Assembly (NCBI GenBank): GCA_016271365.2
Contig: CM057456.1
Span: 162,664,501-162,728,500, forward strand
Direction: 5' to 3'
Source: Neoceratodus forsteri
Lineage: Eukaryota; Chordata; Ceratodontiformes; Ceratodontidae
Length of the DNA: 64,000 nt
Under the pieces are notes generated by a model. That model ran no database searches. It was not told the DNA's origin and saw only the letters and a program-made list of their open reading frames with translations. Made by a program: the position numbers and the translations under genes. This document shows, piece by piece, positions 23,100 to 34,296 of this stretch; position 1 is the first letter of the stretch; the number at the start of each line of letters is the position of its first letter.

Positions 23100-24637
23100 A
23101 AGTGAATACAGCTCCTCATGGAATCTTAGTGGTCAGGGATTCTATGAGAGAGAAGAAAGGTGGTGGTGGGTGATAGTCAGGTGCCTTCTTGGGGCACAAG
23201 CCATCTGGGACATTGAATAGGGAGGACAGAGAAAGGGGAGCTGTGGCTGCTGGTACACCTGGGTGCCAATAATCTGATGAACCAGCCTGCGGGCAACTGA
23301 AGCAGAACTTTCAGAGGCTTGGGGACAGATTGCAGGAATACTCTGCCTCCTGGCCTTTTACAAGGTCCTCCCTGTGGGGGTGGGGATGGAAAGATAGGGT
23401 AAATAGGGATGAGTTAGAGGAAATAAATGGATGATTAATAGTATGGTGTCGGAGAAAGGGTACCACTTTTTACAGAACTGGGAGGATTCTGGGATACGAG
23501 GCTCTTCAAAGGTGACAGCCTTCACCTATCAAGAGAAGGGACCAGTGTGCTGGGTCAGAAGTCCAATGTCTGCATTAGACAGGTAAACTGACTGTGGGGA
23601 CACTGAGTCTAGGAACCATGGTAAAGTGAGTGAGGAAGGGAATCTAGCTAGTGCTCCTCCTATACTGGAGACTGGTAACAGTAAGGTGGGAAAATAAGAC
23701 TGAGGTTCAAAAGGAGTAGTGAAGGAGACAGTGGAGGAAGGCTCTTAGGGTCTGTGTGTAACAGAAAAAATAAGACAGAAAGAGAATGGGAAGGAATGCA
23801 GGTGTAGGATCACAAAACAGTAAAAGAGGATCTGGAGCTAGTTGAAGTGGGTCTGCCTAAATGCCAGGAGTCTGATTAATAAAATCAGTGATTTCCAGGC
23901 ATTGTTGGCAGACTCTGAGGCAGACCTCAGAGCCATCACAGAAATGTGGACCACAAAGAATAATGACTGGAACTTGTCAGTCCCAGGTTACATAATTTTA
24001 GACAGGATAAAGGGAAAGGCAAGGGGGCATAGACCTATATTCCCAGGAGGGCACAGAGGCTGTGGAGGATGGACACATCAGAGGAGACAAAGTAGAAACA
24101 GAGACACTGTGGGTTTATCTAAGGGCAACCACGGGCATGAAAATAAGGGGGTCTAGAGATCATCAGTACAATGAGGAGAGAGAGAAAAGATAGGGAGCTC
24201 AGAGAAGAGCTGGCAAGGGAGTAAAGAAGGGGAAATGGTGCTGGGTAATCTGAAGCTGCCAGATATCGACTGGGACAACATTCTAGCAGCCAGGTGCGCC
24301 AAAAGTCTGGCCATGTTAGATACATTGCAGGACTGCCTGCTGGTGCAGCTGGTTAAGGAACCCACTAGACATTCTCAGTTTGGTGCTCACCAACTCTGAG
24401 ATAGTGAATGGATAGAAAGGGAGCCACTGGGGTCCAGTGATCATAACTCTATTTGGTTCAGGCTGGCCCTCGGGACCCAACTGCTCCTATCAAAACTGAA
24501 TTCCTAGATTTCAGAAGAGCAGATCTTGACTGGATGAAGGAACTGGTCGAGATAAATTGGACAGGTGGACAGCATCAGAGGTATAGAGGAAAGATGGGGG
24601 CAATTAAAGGGACCATTCTCAAGACAATAACATCATG
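23100..24637 (+). mobile_element. CR1 LINE, 5' portion (interrupted by L1)
   Basis: This copy starts within ORF1: VVVGDSQVP (about 23160) and LWLLVHLGANNLM (about 23240) are the esterase blocks I and GTND-like. The endonuclease starts at WVCLNARSLINKISDFQALL (about 23850), followed by TEMWTTKNNDWNLSVPGY. The copy is cut at 24637 by an L1 and resumes at 29128. The 5' truncation lies head to head with the preceding minus-strand CR1. Confidence 0.85.
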
Positions 24638-24779
24638 GGGTCACATGATGCTAATGCCAACATAGCACGCGTTTGCTCAGCTCCAGTCTCCTGTCTCTTA
24701 TTACAACGGTTTATCAATTAGAAATTGTTAAGACAAGGACTGTGTTACTACTATTGCATAGCTGTATGGAGTAATAAGC

Positions 24780-25420
24780 GGTTCTAGGAGGTTTTTCAGC
24801 AAATGGATGCAGAAATGCATAAAATACAACTGAAACACACTCCACGATTTCACCAGTTAAGGCCCCAAGCCAGGGCTCGCTAAGTCTCAGCTAACTGGAA
24901 CCTGCAACTGACCTTCTGAGAATGAACTGCTAACCTTAGCAAGGTTTCTAGCAGAATTTAAGCTCCTTTCGAACAGAGTTGCACTCATGAACTGAAGAAT
25001 TGAAAGCGGTGACCCTAGCTCTGGAAGATTTGTCCAGGCGTAATCAGGATAACGAGGCAAAATTGTGTTGTTAGAAGCTCGCACAGACAAGCAGGAGCCA
25101 GAGATGGTGGCCTCTTCATCAAAGGTGTCTATGATGGAAGCTAAATTAGAAGATCTTGAAGGGAGGTCCAGAAGGAATAATATAATAATTATAGGGCTGC
25201 TGGAGAAAGAGGAGGGTTGACCCTATTTTATTTGTCCACAAGATGTTGCTGAAAATCATTGGCCCTACTCCTTTTGGGTGAGCTACACTATTGAAAGAGC
25301 ACATAGGGCTCTACGGGCCATGCCACCGCCGGAGCCCTCCTCCCACTCTGATCCTTAGCTTTCTTAATTATCAAGAAAGGCAGCATGTTTTTAACAAAAT
25401 TAAAGAGCTGAAGGAAATTT
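24780..25420 (+). pseudogene. L1 ORF1 remnant
   Basis: Contains the coiled-coil end (ALEDLSRRNQ), the RRM entry RSRRNNIIIIGL, and the C-terminal ERAHRAL-like and FLNYQERQHVFNKIKE blocks typical of L1 ORF1 RNA-binding proteins, spread over several frames. Confidence 0.72.
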
Positions 25421-25439
25421 CTTGGAGGAGCACTGCTTA

Positions 25440-28400
25440 TTTATTTAGAACTAGAGTGGTGCTTGGGAGTGTCTATGGTCCAAACATGGACTCTCAGGCT
25501 ATTTGTAGATCTCTTAAAGGTATTGTCTGCCTTTGTCCAGTTTCTGATATTTTAGGAGGAGGACTGAACTACCTTTAATTTAGATATAGACAAGGAAGGC
25601 AGAAGGATAATAGACCTTTCCCTGCCCAAAGAGCCATAAGAAAATTGATTGATAACCTCGGTCTATGTGATCCCTGGAGGGTGCTTTACCCTTCACTTGG
25701 AGAATATACATTTATGTCCACTGGACACGGTTCCAGGTCGAGGATAGATTACTTTTGTTAAGTCAATCAGCTCTACCTGGTCTGTCGCGAATGAACAATA
25801 CTTCGGAATAATCTCAGATCATTCTGTGGTTTGATGCTCCAAAATCTTTCCCTAATTTACACAGGCAGACCATCTGGAAACTGAACAATCAGTTACTGAG
25901 TTCTACTCAGATTAAACATTATGTTGTCAAACTATAGACAATTATGTGAAGAAAATCTTAACTCAACAGGTAGAGGAGATTTGGAATGGGGTGCATTGAA
26001 ATTTGTCCTTAGAGGGGTGCTGCTTAAACTAGCAGCAGACAGGAAAACAAAGGAGAGTACAGCAAAACTTTTGATAGGGCAAATCAGGAAATAGGCGTAA
26101 CATATCTGTGAACTCCCTATAGATATAAAAGAAAAGCTAGCTGGTTTAAGAAATAAATACAGTGATATAGTGAGAGAAAAGCGGAGTATGCTCTAGCCTG
26201 GACTAAGGCATGATATTTAGACCAAGGAGAAAAGGTGGGACATCTATTGGCCATGAGGTTGAAGGCAGAGGAATCATCCAGAATGATCCAGGGTATAACC
26301 TCTCAGAGGGATGGGGAGGTCAAGACTAAGTCTCAGGATATTATCCTTGAGTTTAAAAATTATTTCAAGGAACTGTATGGTCCAATGAATCCCAAGCCCA
26401 GTAGAAAGAAGTGGAGAGATATTCTTCCTCTTGTCTACTCCCATCGGTCCCAGCTGATAGGTGTACAGAATTGTCTTGTCCTATTTCAGAGGAGGAGATT
26501 ATATCCACAATTAAATCTCTCTCGTTGGACAAAGTCCCAGGTCCAGATGGGTTTTCTCTTAATTTTTATAAGTGTTTTTCCAAACAATTGACCCCAGGAT
26601 TACAAAGATTATTCCATAGCACCCTACATTCCGAGATGGTAGACAAACAGCTTTTGAGGCTCTTATTGTAGTTATTTCAAAGGAGGGAAATCACCAGATA
26701 AAGTTTCTAGTTATAGGCCCATTTTGTTAATGAATTATGATGTTAAGATACTAGCAAAAATGTTGGCAAATCGCTTAGCTAAAGTTATGCCTCAATTAAT
26801 ACACGGGACCAGGTAGGATTTATAACAGGTAGACTGGCATCGGACCATTTGTGCAAACTGTCTCCGTCTTCTCTGCATCCAGAGACTATACTTTCCTATG
26901 TTTTGATATCTGTGGATGCAGAGAAGGCGTTCGACGAAATTGAGTGGCAGTTTCTATCTTTGGCTGTGGAGAAGTTGATTTCCTTCCTTTTATTCAGAGA
27001 TGTATTTTCTTTATATAGACAATCTAGTGCAGGATATATTGTAATGGTGTTTTCCTCAGTATTCCAGTTATGTTCAGGTACTAGACAGGGATCCCCTTAT
27101 CACCCTTTTTTCAATCTCTACTTAGAGCCCCTTCTAGCTAAAGTTAGACAGGAGCAGAAGGTCCAGGGATTTTGTAGGTTCTCAGGAACTCAAGCTGTCT
27201 GCTTATGCAGATGACATTCTTTTCCATGTAACACACCCTAGAACCACGATTCCGATAGTGTTGGGGTTGACAGAGGAGAACAGCTGTGGCTCTGATTATA
27301 AAATAAATGTAGAGAAAACTTCAGTATTCCCATTGAACCTCCAGTATTTAAATTAGAAATTACAGTTTAGGCCTACAATGTAGTCCTCACTCTCTTAAAT
27401 ACCTTGGAATTGTACTAGTGAGAAATTAATCTAAAATTGTGTCCCTTAATTTAGATTCAATCAAAAACATGATTCGACAAGATCTCTCAAGGTGGACTAA
27501 ACTTCCAATTTCTCTCTGGGGAAGGATAAGTTTAATCAAGATGAATGTTCTATCAGGGGTTTTCTATCCCTTTAACATGCTTAATGTCTGGGTTCCAGTA
27601 AAGTGGTTTAAAATCTCCATTCCATAATCTCAGCTTTTATCTGGAGGTAAATCCCACACAGAGCATATAATAAACTGGAAGCACCCAGAGAGAGGCGAGT
27701 TAAGACTACCTCATCTGGGGGTATATTGTGGGCAAGCCACCAGTAAATATCTTAAGTGGTTGTTACCCGACACAGAGGCCCTTTCACTATCTTATGTCCC
27801 TCATGGGTCAGAGTAGAAAGGGATATGATAAAGGTGGAAGAGATAGATCTGATATCTCTAATCTGCACTACTCGAAGGTTCTGCCTGCCAAATGGTCCAC
27901 CTCAATATTAAAAACTTCTTTAAGAATTCACTTACAATTATGCTCATTCTTAAAATATTCTCCCAGTAAGGACAGGAATCAACCACTTTGCCATAATCTG
28001 AATTTCAAATTGGGGAAAAATGATTGGAGATTTCTGGATTCTTGAGTTAAAGGTTCAAGAATTATGGACTTTTCTAGGATGATGCTTGTCTTCCATCAGA
28101 TGCATTAATCAGAAATTCCATATTGACCCCTCTCAGGTCTTCAAAATATACCAGCTTCGACATTTGTTGGTGTACTCATTAGGAAAACATAATTCAGTTC
28201 AGTCAGGAGCGGATTATTGAGTCCTCGCCCAGAGGGTTTGGGAGCAAATGCAGTTTTGGCATTATCACGGTAGTCTTTTAATCAAGCATTTGTGGAACTT
28301 GAGGGTAAACCAGTTACTGGTCAACTCAACTAGGGATCCAGAGAGACACTGGGATAAAATCTGGCAACATACCTATCAGTATATCACCCAGGACAGATTG

Positions 28401-28760
28401 AGACTTATGCCATTTCAATTTTAAATAATCTGTATTGGACCCCTGCCAAATTATGTAAAATTGGACAAAGATCGGATGCGGCCTGCACCAGATGTCATCA
28501 AGCAGAGGTACCTTATTTCACATTTTTGGGAGTGTCCAGGAATTAAAGTGTTATAGGAACAGATTCGGGATAAGGCAGACCCATTATTGGGGACTGAAGG
28601 TCTTTTCAATCCGAAGTTTATTTACTGGGTGATTACAGATTGGTTACTGTTAAATGTAGAAGGTATTATATGGCCATGATTTCATCCTCTCTCAAAAGGT
28701 GGTCCTGAAACACTGAGTAGACGAAACACCAGTCACTTATATTGAGTGGCTACAGGAGTT
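25440..28760 (+). pseudogene. L1 ORF2 remnant (endonuclease part, reverse transcriptase, C-terminus)
   Basis: The endonuclease C-terminal half includes LGSVYGPN and, near 25.73 kb, GSRSRIDYF, the position of the catalytic SDH/DY region. The RT core at 26.5-27.25 kb shows DKVPGPDGFSLNFYK, NYDVKILAKMLANRLAKVMP, SVDAEKAFDEIEW, GTRQGSP and AYADDILF, so the catalytic Asp pair is preserved. The frame is interrupted many times. A C-terminal region with a C..CH-like stretch (about 28.48 kb) follows. Confidence 0.83.
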
Positions 28761-29127
28761 ATTATTTAATTTGAATATGGAAAAATTTCGGTGATCAGGA
28801 AGAATTGCTTACTAAAATACGAATTGCTCTGGGAAAAATGCATGTATTGTATTTGCTTCAATCGGTGTTCATTCTACAGATGGAGAGACTGATAGAATGT
28901 ACTGTTAGAAGAGTGTAATCAGTAATGTGTGTTACCTGCATGGGGGTAGTGAGAGAGTGGGGAAGGGATGTGGATGGGAGGGGCAAGGGACAGATGGTTT
29001 TGGACCTAATCCTGTAAATCAGCTCTCGGTATACAAGTGTATGTGACATTTGTTTAGATTTTATCTGTATGTTCCTTGCTCTGTGCTGGGTGTTAAAAAG
29101 AAAATGAATAGTCTTGAATTTCAAAAA

Positions 29128-31136
29128 AAGACAACAACATCATGCAAAGAATTATTGTAAACAATACAGGTACTGTACAAGAGACAAATATGGTTCATGG
29201 AAAAGAGAGAAGCAGTGAGGGCCAAGAAAAGTATTTCACCAGGTACAAGGGAAAGCAGGGGAAGGAATGGGAGAGTACCAAAAAGGAAGCAAAGAGGACA
29301 GTCAGGCAGGCAAAGGCAGACACTGCACAGCATATAGTGGAGGGGTAAAGGGTTGTGGGAAAACAATTTTTCAGATATATTAAAGAAAAAAGAAGCAGAT
29401 AGGGGCTTCAAGAAATTACTAGAAATATGAACACAAAGCAGCTGTCCTTAATGATTACTTCTGCTCTGTCTTCAAAGGAAGACAGTGGTTCCCTGCCTGA
29501 AAGTGCAGCAAGGTGCTATCTGGAGCAATCCTGACATGAGGGCAGCCAGTATTTACCAGATAAAGGGACCAGAGGGGCTTGAGGCCTAAGGTAGATAAAA
29601 CCCTTGGACTGGACTGGATGCACCAAGGTGCTCATGGAATCGCAGGGAACCTGGCTGAACCCCAAGTAGAGCTACACAATAGCTCAATTCAGATAGAGGT
29701 AGTTCTGAAGACTGAGAGTAGTAGATGCAGTCCTGCAGCTACATATCAGGAGGTACAAGAAGCAACTGGAGAATTACAGTCCTGTTAGCCTTACCCCATA
29801 GTGGATAAACTGATGGAGTCATTGATTAAAGAGGACCTTGTGAACTACCTTGAGAGCAGTGGTCTTCAGGACAGTAAACAGCATGGGTTTATAGCAGGGA
29901 GGTCTTATCTTTTCTTTGACTGGGTAACAAATGTAGTAAAAAGGGCCACACTGTGGATTAACTCTACTTCAGTTTCAGCAAGGCTTTCATCTCAGTGCTA
30001 TACAGAAGAATGCTGAAGAAGCTAGAGGATCTCGGCAGGGCTATGGACAAAGTTAGATGGGCAAGGCACTGGTTAGGAGAGACAGCAGAAGTTAGTGGTG
30101 GTAAATAGGGTCAAATCGGAGGAGAGGGAAGTCATGAGTGGGGTGCCACAGGGATCTGTCCTGGGTCCTGTCCTCTTTAATATGTTCATCAGTGACATTG
30201 GAGAGGGCATCTGGGACAAGCTGTGTCTCTTCACAGATAATACAAAGCTCTGCAGTAGAGTAGATAGTGACAAAGGGATCAGGGAGATGCAGAGGGATTG
30301 ACAAAGGATAGATAGGTGGCCTAAGGTTAGGCAGTTGAAATTCAATGCCAAAAATGTAAGGTTATGCATCTAGGGTAAAGAAAAAACAGAACAGACTACT
30401 GGATGCAAATGGTTAAACTGAGCACTATGGCAGAGGAATGGGACCTGGGGTCATCATTGAGTGACCCCTCAATCAATCAAGACAGTGTAACAAGGCCTAT
30501 AGTAAGGTTAATAGGATGCTGGGGTGTATAGGAACAGGTATTGACAGTGGGAAAAAGGAGGTATACTACTTCTATATAGCTCACTAGTGAGGCTGCACCT
30601 GGAATACTGTGTTCGGTTCTGGAGCCCTCAGCCTGTGGAAGGACAGGTACAGGCTGGAGACAGTGCAACATTTGGTGACCAAGATGATTCAGGACTACAG
30701 GGCAGAACATAAGAAGATTGACTCAAGGCACTGACCATATACTCAGTGGAGACCAGGTGAGAAAGGGGTGATATGACAGAGACCCTCAAGTTCCTGAAGG
30801 GAATAAACAAGGTGAGCTGTGAGGAACTATTTAGGGGAGTAAGGAGTCAAGAACCCAAGGTGATGAGAGGAAAGTGGCAAGGGTAATGTTTAAATGGTAT
30901 GTTAGGAAGTTCTATTTTATGGAAAGGGTGGTGGAGCCATGGAACAGTATGTTAGCAGAGGTTGTGGGTGCCAAGACTGTAAATGGTTTCAAGCATGGCT
31001 GGGACAGTGTGAAGGGTTTGATGGTTGCTCAACAATAGCAGTAGGGAGGGAGGGAGTGGACTGAGAGGAACAAGCCCCATATGGACAATCGGTCCCAGGG
31101 CAGATAAGGAACTCTGAGCAGATTAGATGGACATTT
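29128..31136 (+). mobile_element. CR1 LINE, continuation after L1
   Basis: Resumes the copy begun at 23.1 kb. The basic linker (EAKRTVRQAKADTAQHIVE) is followed by RT pieces at 29.8-30.3 kb: LESSGLQDSKQHGFIAGRSY, SGVPQGSVLGPVLFNMFISD and CLFTDNTKLCSRVD (FADD degraded to FTDN). The post-RT region and 3' UTR follow. A DNA element splits the 3' UTR at 31137; the last 40 bases lie at 32163-32205. Confidence 0.87.
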
Positions 31137-32162
31137 GGGCTTGATTTTCAAATGTCAACTATGACACAAGGTGCCTGTGCCAAATGGGTATGACACAGGT
31201 GGCACCATGCATCATAATTTGTGGCAAACTCGATTTTCAAATGCTGACTGTGGTGAAATCAGGATGCTGTGTGCCCAACCCACTCTGCACCACCTCTGCA
31301 CCAAAAGTGCTCCTCGCCAGGTAGCAAGGAGGCTTGCACCAAGACAGGTATGCACCATCCCCTTTTCAGAATTTGCAAGCTTCGCCATGGATACAGCAAA
31401 GGCCTCACAATAAACCAGCCAGGAGGTGGTCTAAGTGCCCTGTGCCACTGTCTGGCAGGGCAACCAGTGGCGGTGGGGACAGGAAGGTAGAAAGCAGGGG
31501 CCACAGGGTCACTGAGGATGCCATAGGGCATGGAGTGAGGTACAGCAGCAAGTATATGGAGTGGAGGAGGTGCCTGGCAGAGGTGCCATAGGGCTTATAA
31601 CACAGCTGAAGGGACTGAATTGGGGATTGGCATCACAAGCCTATTATGATACAGCCTCAGGTGGAAGCAGCCTGGCACCTGTCCCCTATAGCCCACATTC
31701 CTGTGAGGTAGGTGCCAGAGCTGCTTCCACCTGAGGCCGTGTTATACCTAGACTGGTAATGCCAACCCCTCCTGCCAGTCCCTCAGTTGTGTTATAAGCC
31801 CTATGGCACCTCTGCTGAGTTCCTCCTTTGCTCCACATACTTGCCACCATACCACTCATGCCCTATGGCACCCTCAGTGCCCCTGCAGCCCTCATTTCCC
31901 ACCTTCCATCAAGGGTTCTCTGCTCCACCTCTGTGGGTCATGTAGGCTTGCATGGGTGGAGGGGCTGAGGGGTCCTCTGTCAAACACCACAGGTGCATCC
32001 GATGTTGGTGAAGCCCTGAGGCACAGCAACTCCTGGAGTCTTTGGTGCAGGGACCCCTAATTTTTAAAAATTAGCGCGGGGTCCCTCATTCACCCAGAGT
32101 TCATCGCAGCCCCAGATCACCACAAACTGCGGTGATCTAAGGGCTTTTTGAAAATCGAGCCC
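31137..32162. mobile_element. Harbinger-like foldback element nested in CR1 3' end
   Basis: A 1026-bp insertion with inverted ends GGGCTTGATTTTCAAA and, reverse-complemented at the right, GGGCTCGATTTTCAAA. The CR1 3' terminus continues directly after it, and TTG flanks both sides if one G is allowed in a run. A 3-bp duplication with GGGC-type ends suits PIF/Harbinger non-autonomous elements. Most of the interior is itself a large inverted repeat: arms at about 31507-31680 and 31706-31885. No transposase frame. Confidence 0.72.
31507..31885. repeat. Large inverted repeat, about 175-bp arms
   Basis: Arms share GCCATAGGGCAT, GGTGCCATAGGGCTTATAAC, CAGGTGGAAGCAG and other blocks in inverted order around a centre near 31693. 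The arms are diverged but continuous, so a single-stranded transcript could fold into a long hairpin. Confidence 0.88.
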
Positions 32163-32205
32163 TTGGTCTTGTTGTGCTGCCTTTGTTTATGTTTCTAACA
32201 AACAG
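32163..32205 (+). mobile_element. CR1 LINE, terminal 3' bases
   Basis: TTGGTCTTGTTGTGCTGCC followed by TTTATGTTTCTAAC matches the CR1 3' terminus and completes the copy started at 23.1 kb. Confidence 0.75.
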
Positions 32206-32379
32206 AGCACAGAAAATATTATTACATATTCACATAATCTCCTGTTTTTCATCACCAATTAAATAGAATGCACTGGTGCATGTAACATGCTCTTATTCCT
32301 CCACCCTCCACTGTATTTTGTTATCCATGAATTGCAGTAGTCAATGTTAGTACAATTAAACTTAACATTACACCCTTAC

Positions 32380-32675
32380 CTTTGAGATGAAATTTTAAAT
32401 ACTTGATGATGGAGCGGCTGGGCAGGAAGGTGCAACTCAAGCAGGTCAGTATCTGCCAGTTGCGAAGGTTTCCTATACTTCCAGGTTGTGGCACTTTGTT
32501 TGTTTGCTTTATAAGTTGGCAGTACAGTTCATCCCGCAGAGGCCGGAGGTCATGCCCTGTCTGCAGGATGCCCTGAATTATAGGAATAGGATCAGAACAG
32601 ACTCCATCTGCTGTAAGGAGTTGAAAATTTTGATGGCTTCATCCTGAAGAGTTGTATATCCCTTATCTCTGAGTA
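32380..32675 (-). CDS. MYO10: MYO10 exon: MyTH4 core (two single-base gaps)
   Basis: 296-nt exon, the largest in the window. It encodes LRDKGYTTLQDEAIKIFNSL and QQMESV, then after a one-base gap DPIPIIQGILQTGHDLRPLR, DELYCQLIKQTNKVPQPGSI, GNLRNWQILTCLSCTFLPSR and SIIKYLKFHLK. A T added to the TT run in the Val-Ser codons restores the first frame. An A added to the last AAA run before the GTAAGG donor gives the AG needed by the next exon, so the expected length is 298. The acceptor tract is short and interrupted: a DIRS element ends 21 bp upstream of the exon. Confidence 0.95.
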
Positions 32676-33104
32676 CTACAAAAGTAAATAAAATAACAGT
32701 TACATAAGAACTTACCATAACAGTATATCTTCAAGAGACTCTTCTCCATTAGGCCACACCTTTAGAACAATAAGTCATCAGCATCTGGACCACTCAGAGA
32801 CTTTTTGCTAGCCAGGGGCACCGACAATGATGTGCAGCGTCTAGGTGTACATAGTGGTGACCACATCCCTCCTCAGTTACCACGGAGATTAGTCTTGGAG
32901 GACCTCTAGCCATTAGGAAAGGAGATGAGATCAGCACAAGGAACACAAGGAGGGCATTGGGCTGAGTCAAGATCATGGAGTAAGGTTTTAGGCACATCAT
33001 GATATGACCTCCACTGAAAGCAAATGGGGAAGGAGGACAGAGCATGGCCTAACGAAGGAGATTCTCTCAAAGATCTACAGTTATGGTAAGTTCTTACATA
33101 ACTG

Positions 33105-34296
33105 CAGACCAGGGAGGGGCTGTGGACATGGTCTACCTAGACTTTAGCAAGGCATTTGACACAGTCCCACACAAAAGATTAGTAGTCAAATTAACCAGCC
33201 TTTGGAGTGGGTCCCAGGGTGGTAGCCTGGGTAAAACACTGGCTGAACAACAGGACACAGAAGGTAATTGTAAATGGAGTCCACTCTGAAGAAATAGGGT
33301 TACTAGTGGGGTACCGCGAGGTTCAGTACTGGGTCCAGTCCTTTTAATGCCTTTATAAGTGACATTGCAGAGGGACTGGAAGGAAAAGTATGCCTCTTTG
33401 CAGATGACACAAAGATCTGCAACAGGGTTGATACACAAGGAGGTGTGGAAAGGATGAGAAGGGACTTGGCAAGGTTGGAGGAATGGTCAGACGTGTATGG
33501 CAGCTTGGATTCAATGCAAAGAAGTGCAAAGTAATGCACCTGGGAAACAAAAACCCTGGGAAGATTACACAATGGTGGAGGAGGTAGTAACAACAACAAA
33601 ATGGAAAGGGACCTGGGGAAATCATATCAGATGACCTTAAGGTTGTAAGCAATGTGAGAAGGTGGTAGGAAGGGTTGGGGGATATTGGGATGTATAGGAG
33701 AGGCATCACCAGCAGAAAACAGGAAGTTGTTATCCTCCTGTACAGACAGTTGGTGACACCCCATCTGGAGTACTGCATCCAGTTCTGGAGACCCCATCTC
33801 TGCAAGGACATAGACAGGATGGAGACAGTTCAGAGGAGGGCAACTAAAATGGTGCAGGGTCTGCAAGAGAAGCCATATGAGGAGAGGCTAAAGGAGCTTA
33901 ATATGTATACCCTTGAGGAAAGGAGGGAGAGGGGGACATGATCAAACATTTAAGTACTCAGTGGAATAAACAAAGTCCAAGAGGATAGCATTTTTCAGAA
34001 AAGAGATGTGCAAGAGCAAGGGGACACAATTTGAAGATGGGGCGGCTCAGGGGCAATGTGAGAAGTATTTTTCACAGAGAGGTGGTGGGCACATGGAATA
34101 GCCTTCCTGAGGAGGTTGTGGGGTCTAAAACTGTGGGAGAATTCAAGAATGCATGGGACAGACATAAGGCAATTTTGTGGGGGTAGGAAGAAATAGGCTG
34201 TTGGTTAAATAGGATCTGCAGCTTATCCTCTAGGTAGGGAAATGGGCAGACTAGGTGGGCAAGCGGTCCTTATCTTCAATCAAAGTCTATGTTTCT
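33105..34296 (+). mobile_element. 5'-truncated CR1 inserted in the DIRS element
   Basis: Starts within the RT (DMVYLDFSKAFDTVPHKRLV), continues with SGVPRGSVLGPVL, LFADDTKICNRVDTQGGVER and the post-RT block TPHLEYCIQFWRPHLCKDID, and ends in the CR1 3' terminus CAAAGTCTATGTTTCT. The 7-bp ATAACTG occurs on both sides (33098-33104, 34297-34303), a likely target-site duplication at the DIRS internal complementary region. The FADD catalytic pair is intact. Among the better preserved CR1 copies here. Confidence 0.9.

Larger units (their letters stand above)
18029..23100 (-). mobile_element. Near full-length CR1 LINE (minus strand)
   Basis: Reading the minus strand from 23.1 kb there is a GC-rich 5' region, ORF1 with an esterase block, endonuclease, linker, reverse transcriptase and a 3' end at the CATATGAAC motif (18.03 kb), the same terminus as the plus copy ending at 16.82 kb. 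At about 5.07 kb it is the longest CR1 in the window, and the 5' part may be close to complete. The 5' border is set where a different CR1 in the opposite direction begins, so it is approximate. Confidence 0.87.
24638..29127 (+). mobile_element. L1-clade LINE nested in CR1
   Basis: A 4.49-kb insertion flanked by a 17-bp target-site duplication, AAGACAATAACATCATG at 24621-24637 and AAGACAACAACATCATG at 29128-29144 (one difference). It ends in a short A run, as expected for L1. ORF1-like pieces (LEDLEGRSRRNNIIIIGLLE at about 25.15 kb; FLNYQERQHVFNKIKELKE at about 25.36 kb) and ORF2 pieces (VLGSVYGPN; SVDAEKAFDEIEWQFLSLAV; GTRQGSP; AYADDILF) are in order. ORF1 runs almost directly into the middle of the endonuclease, so an internal deletion removed the ORF2 start. 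Confidence 0.9.
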
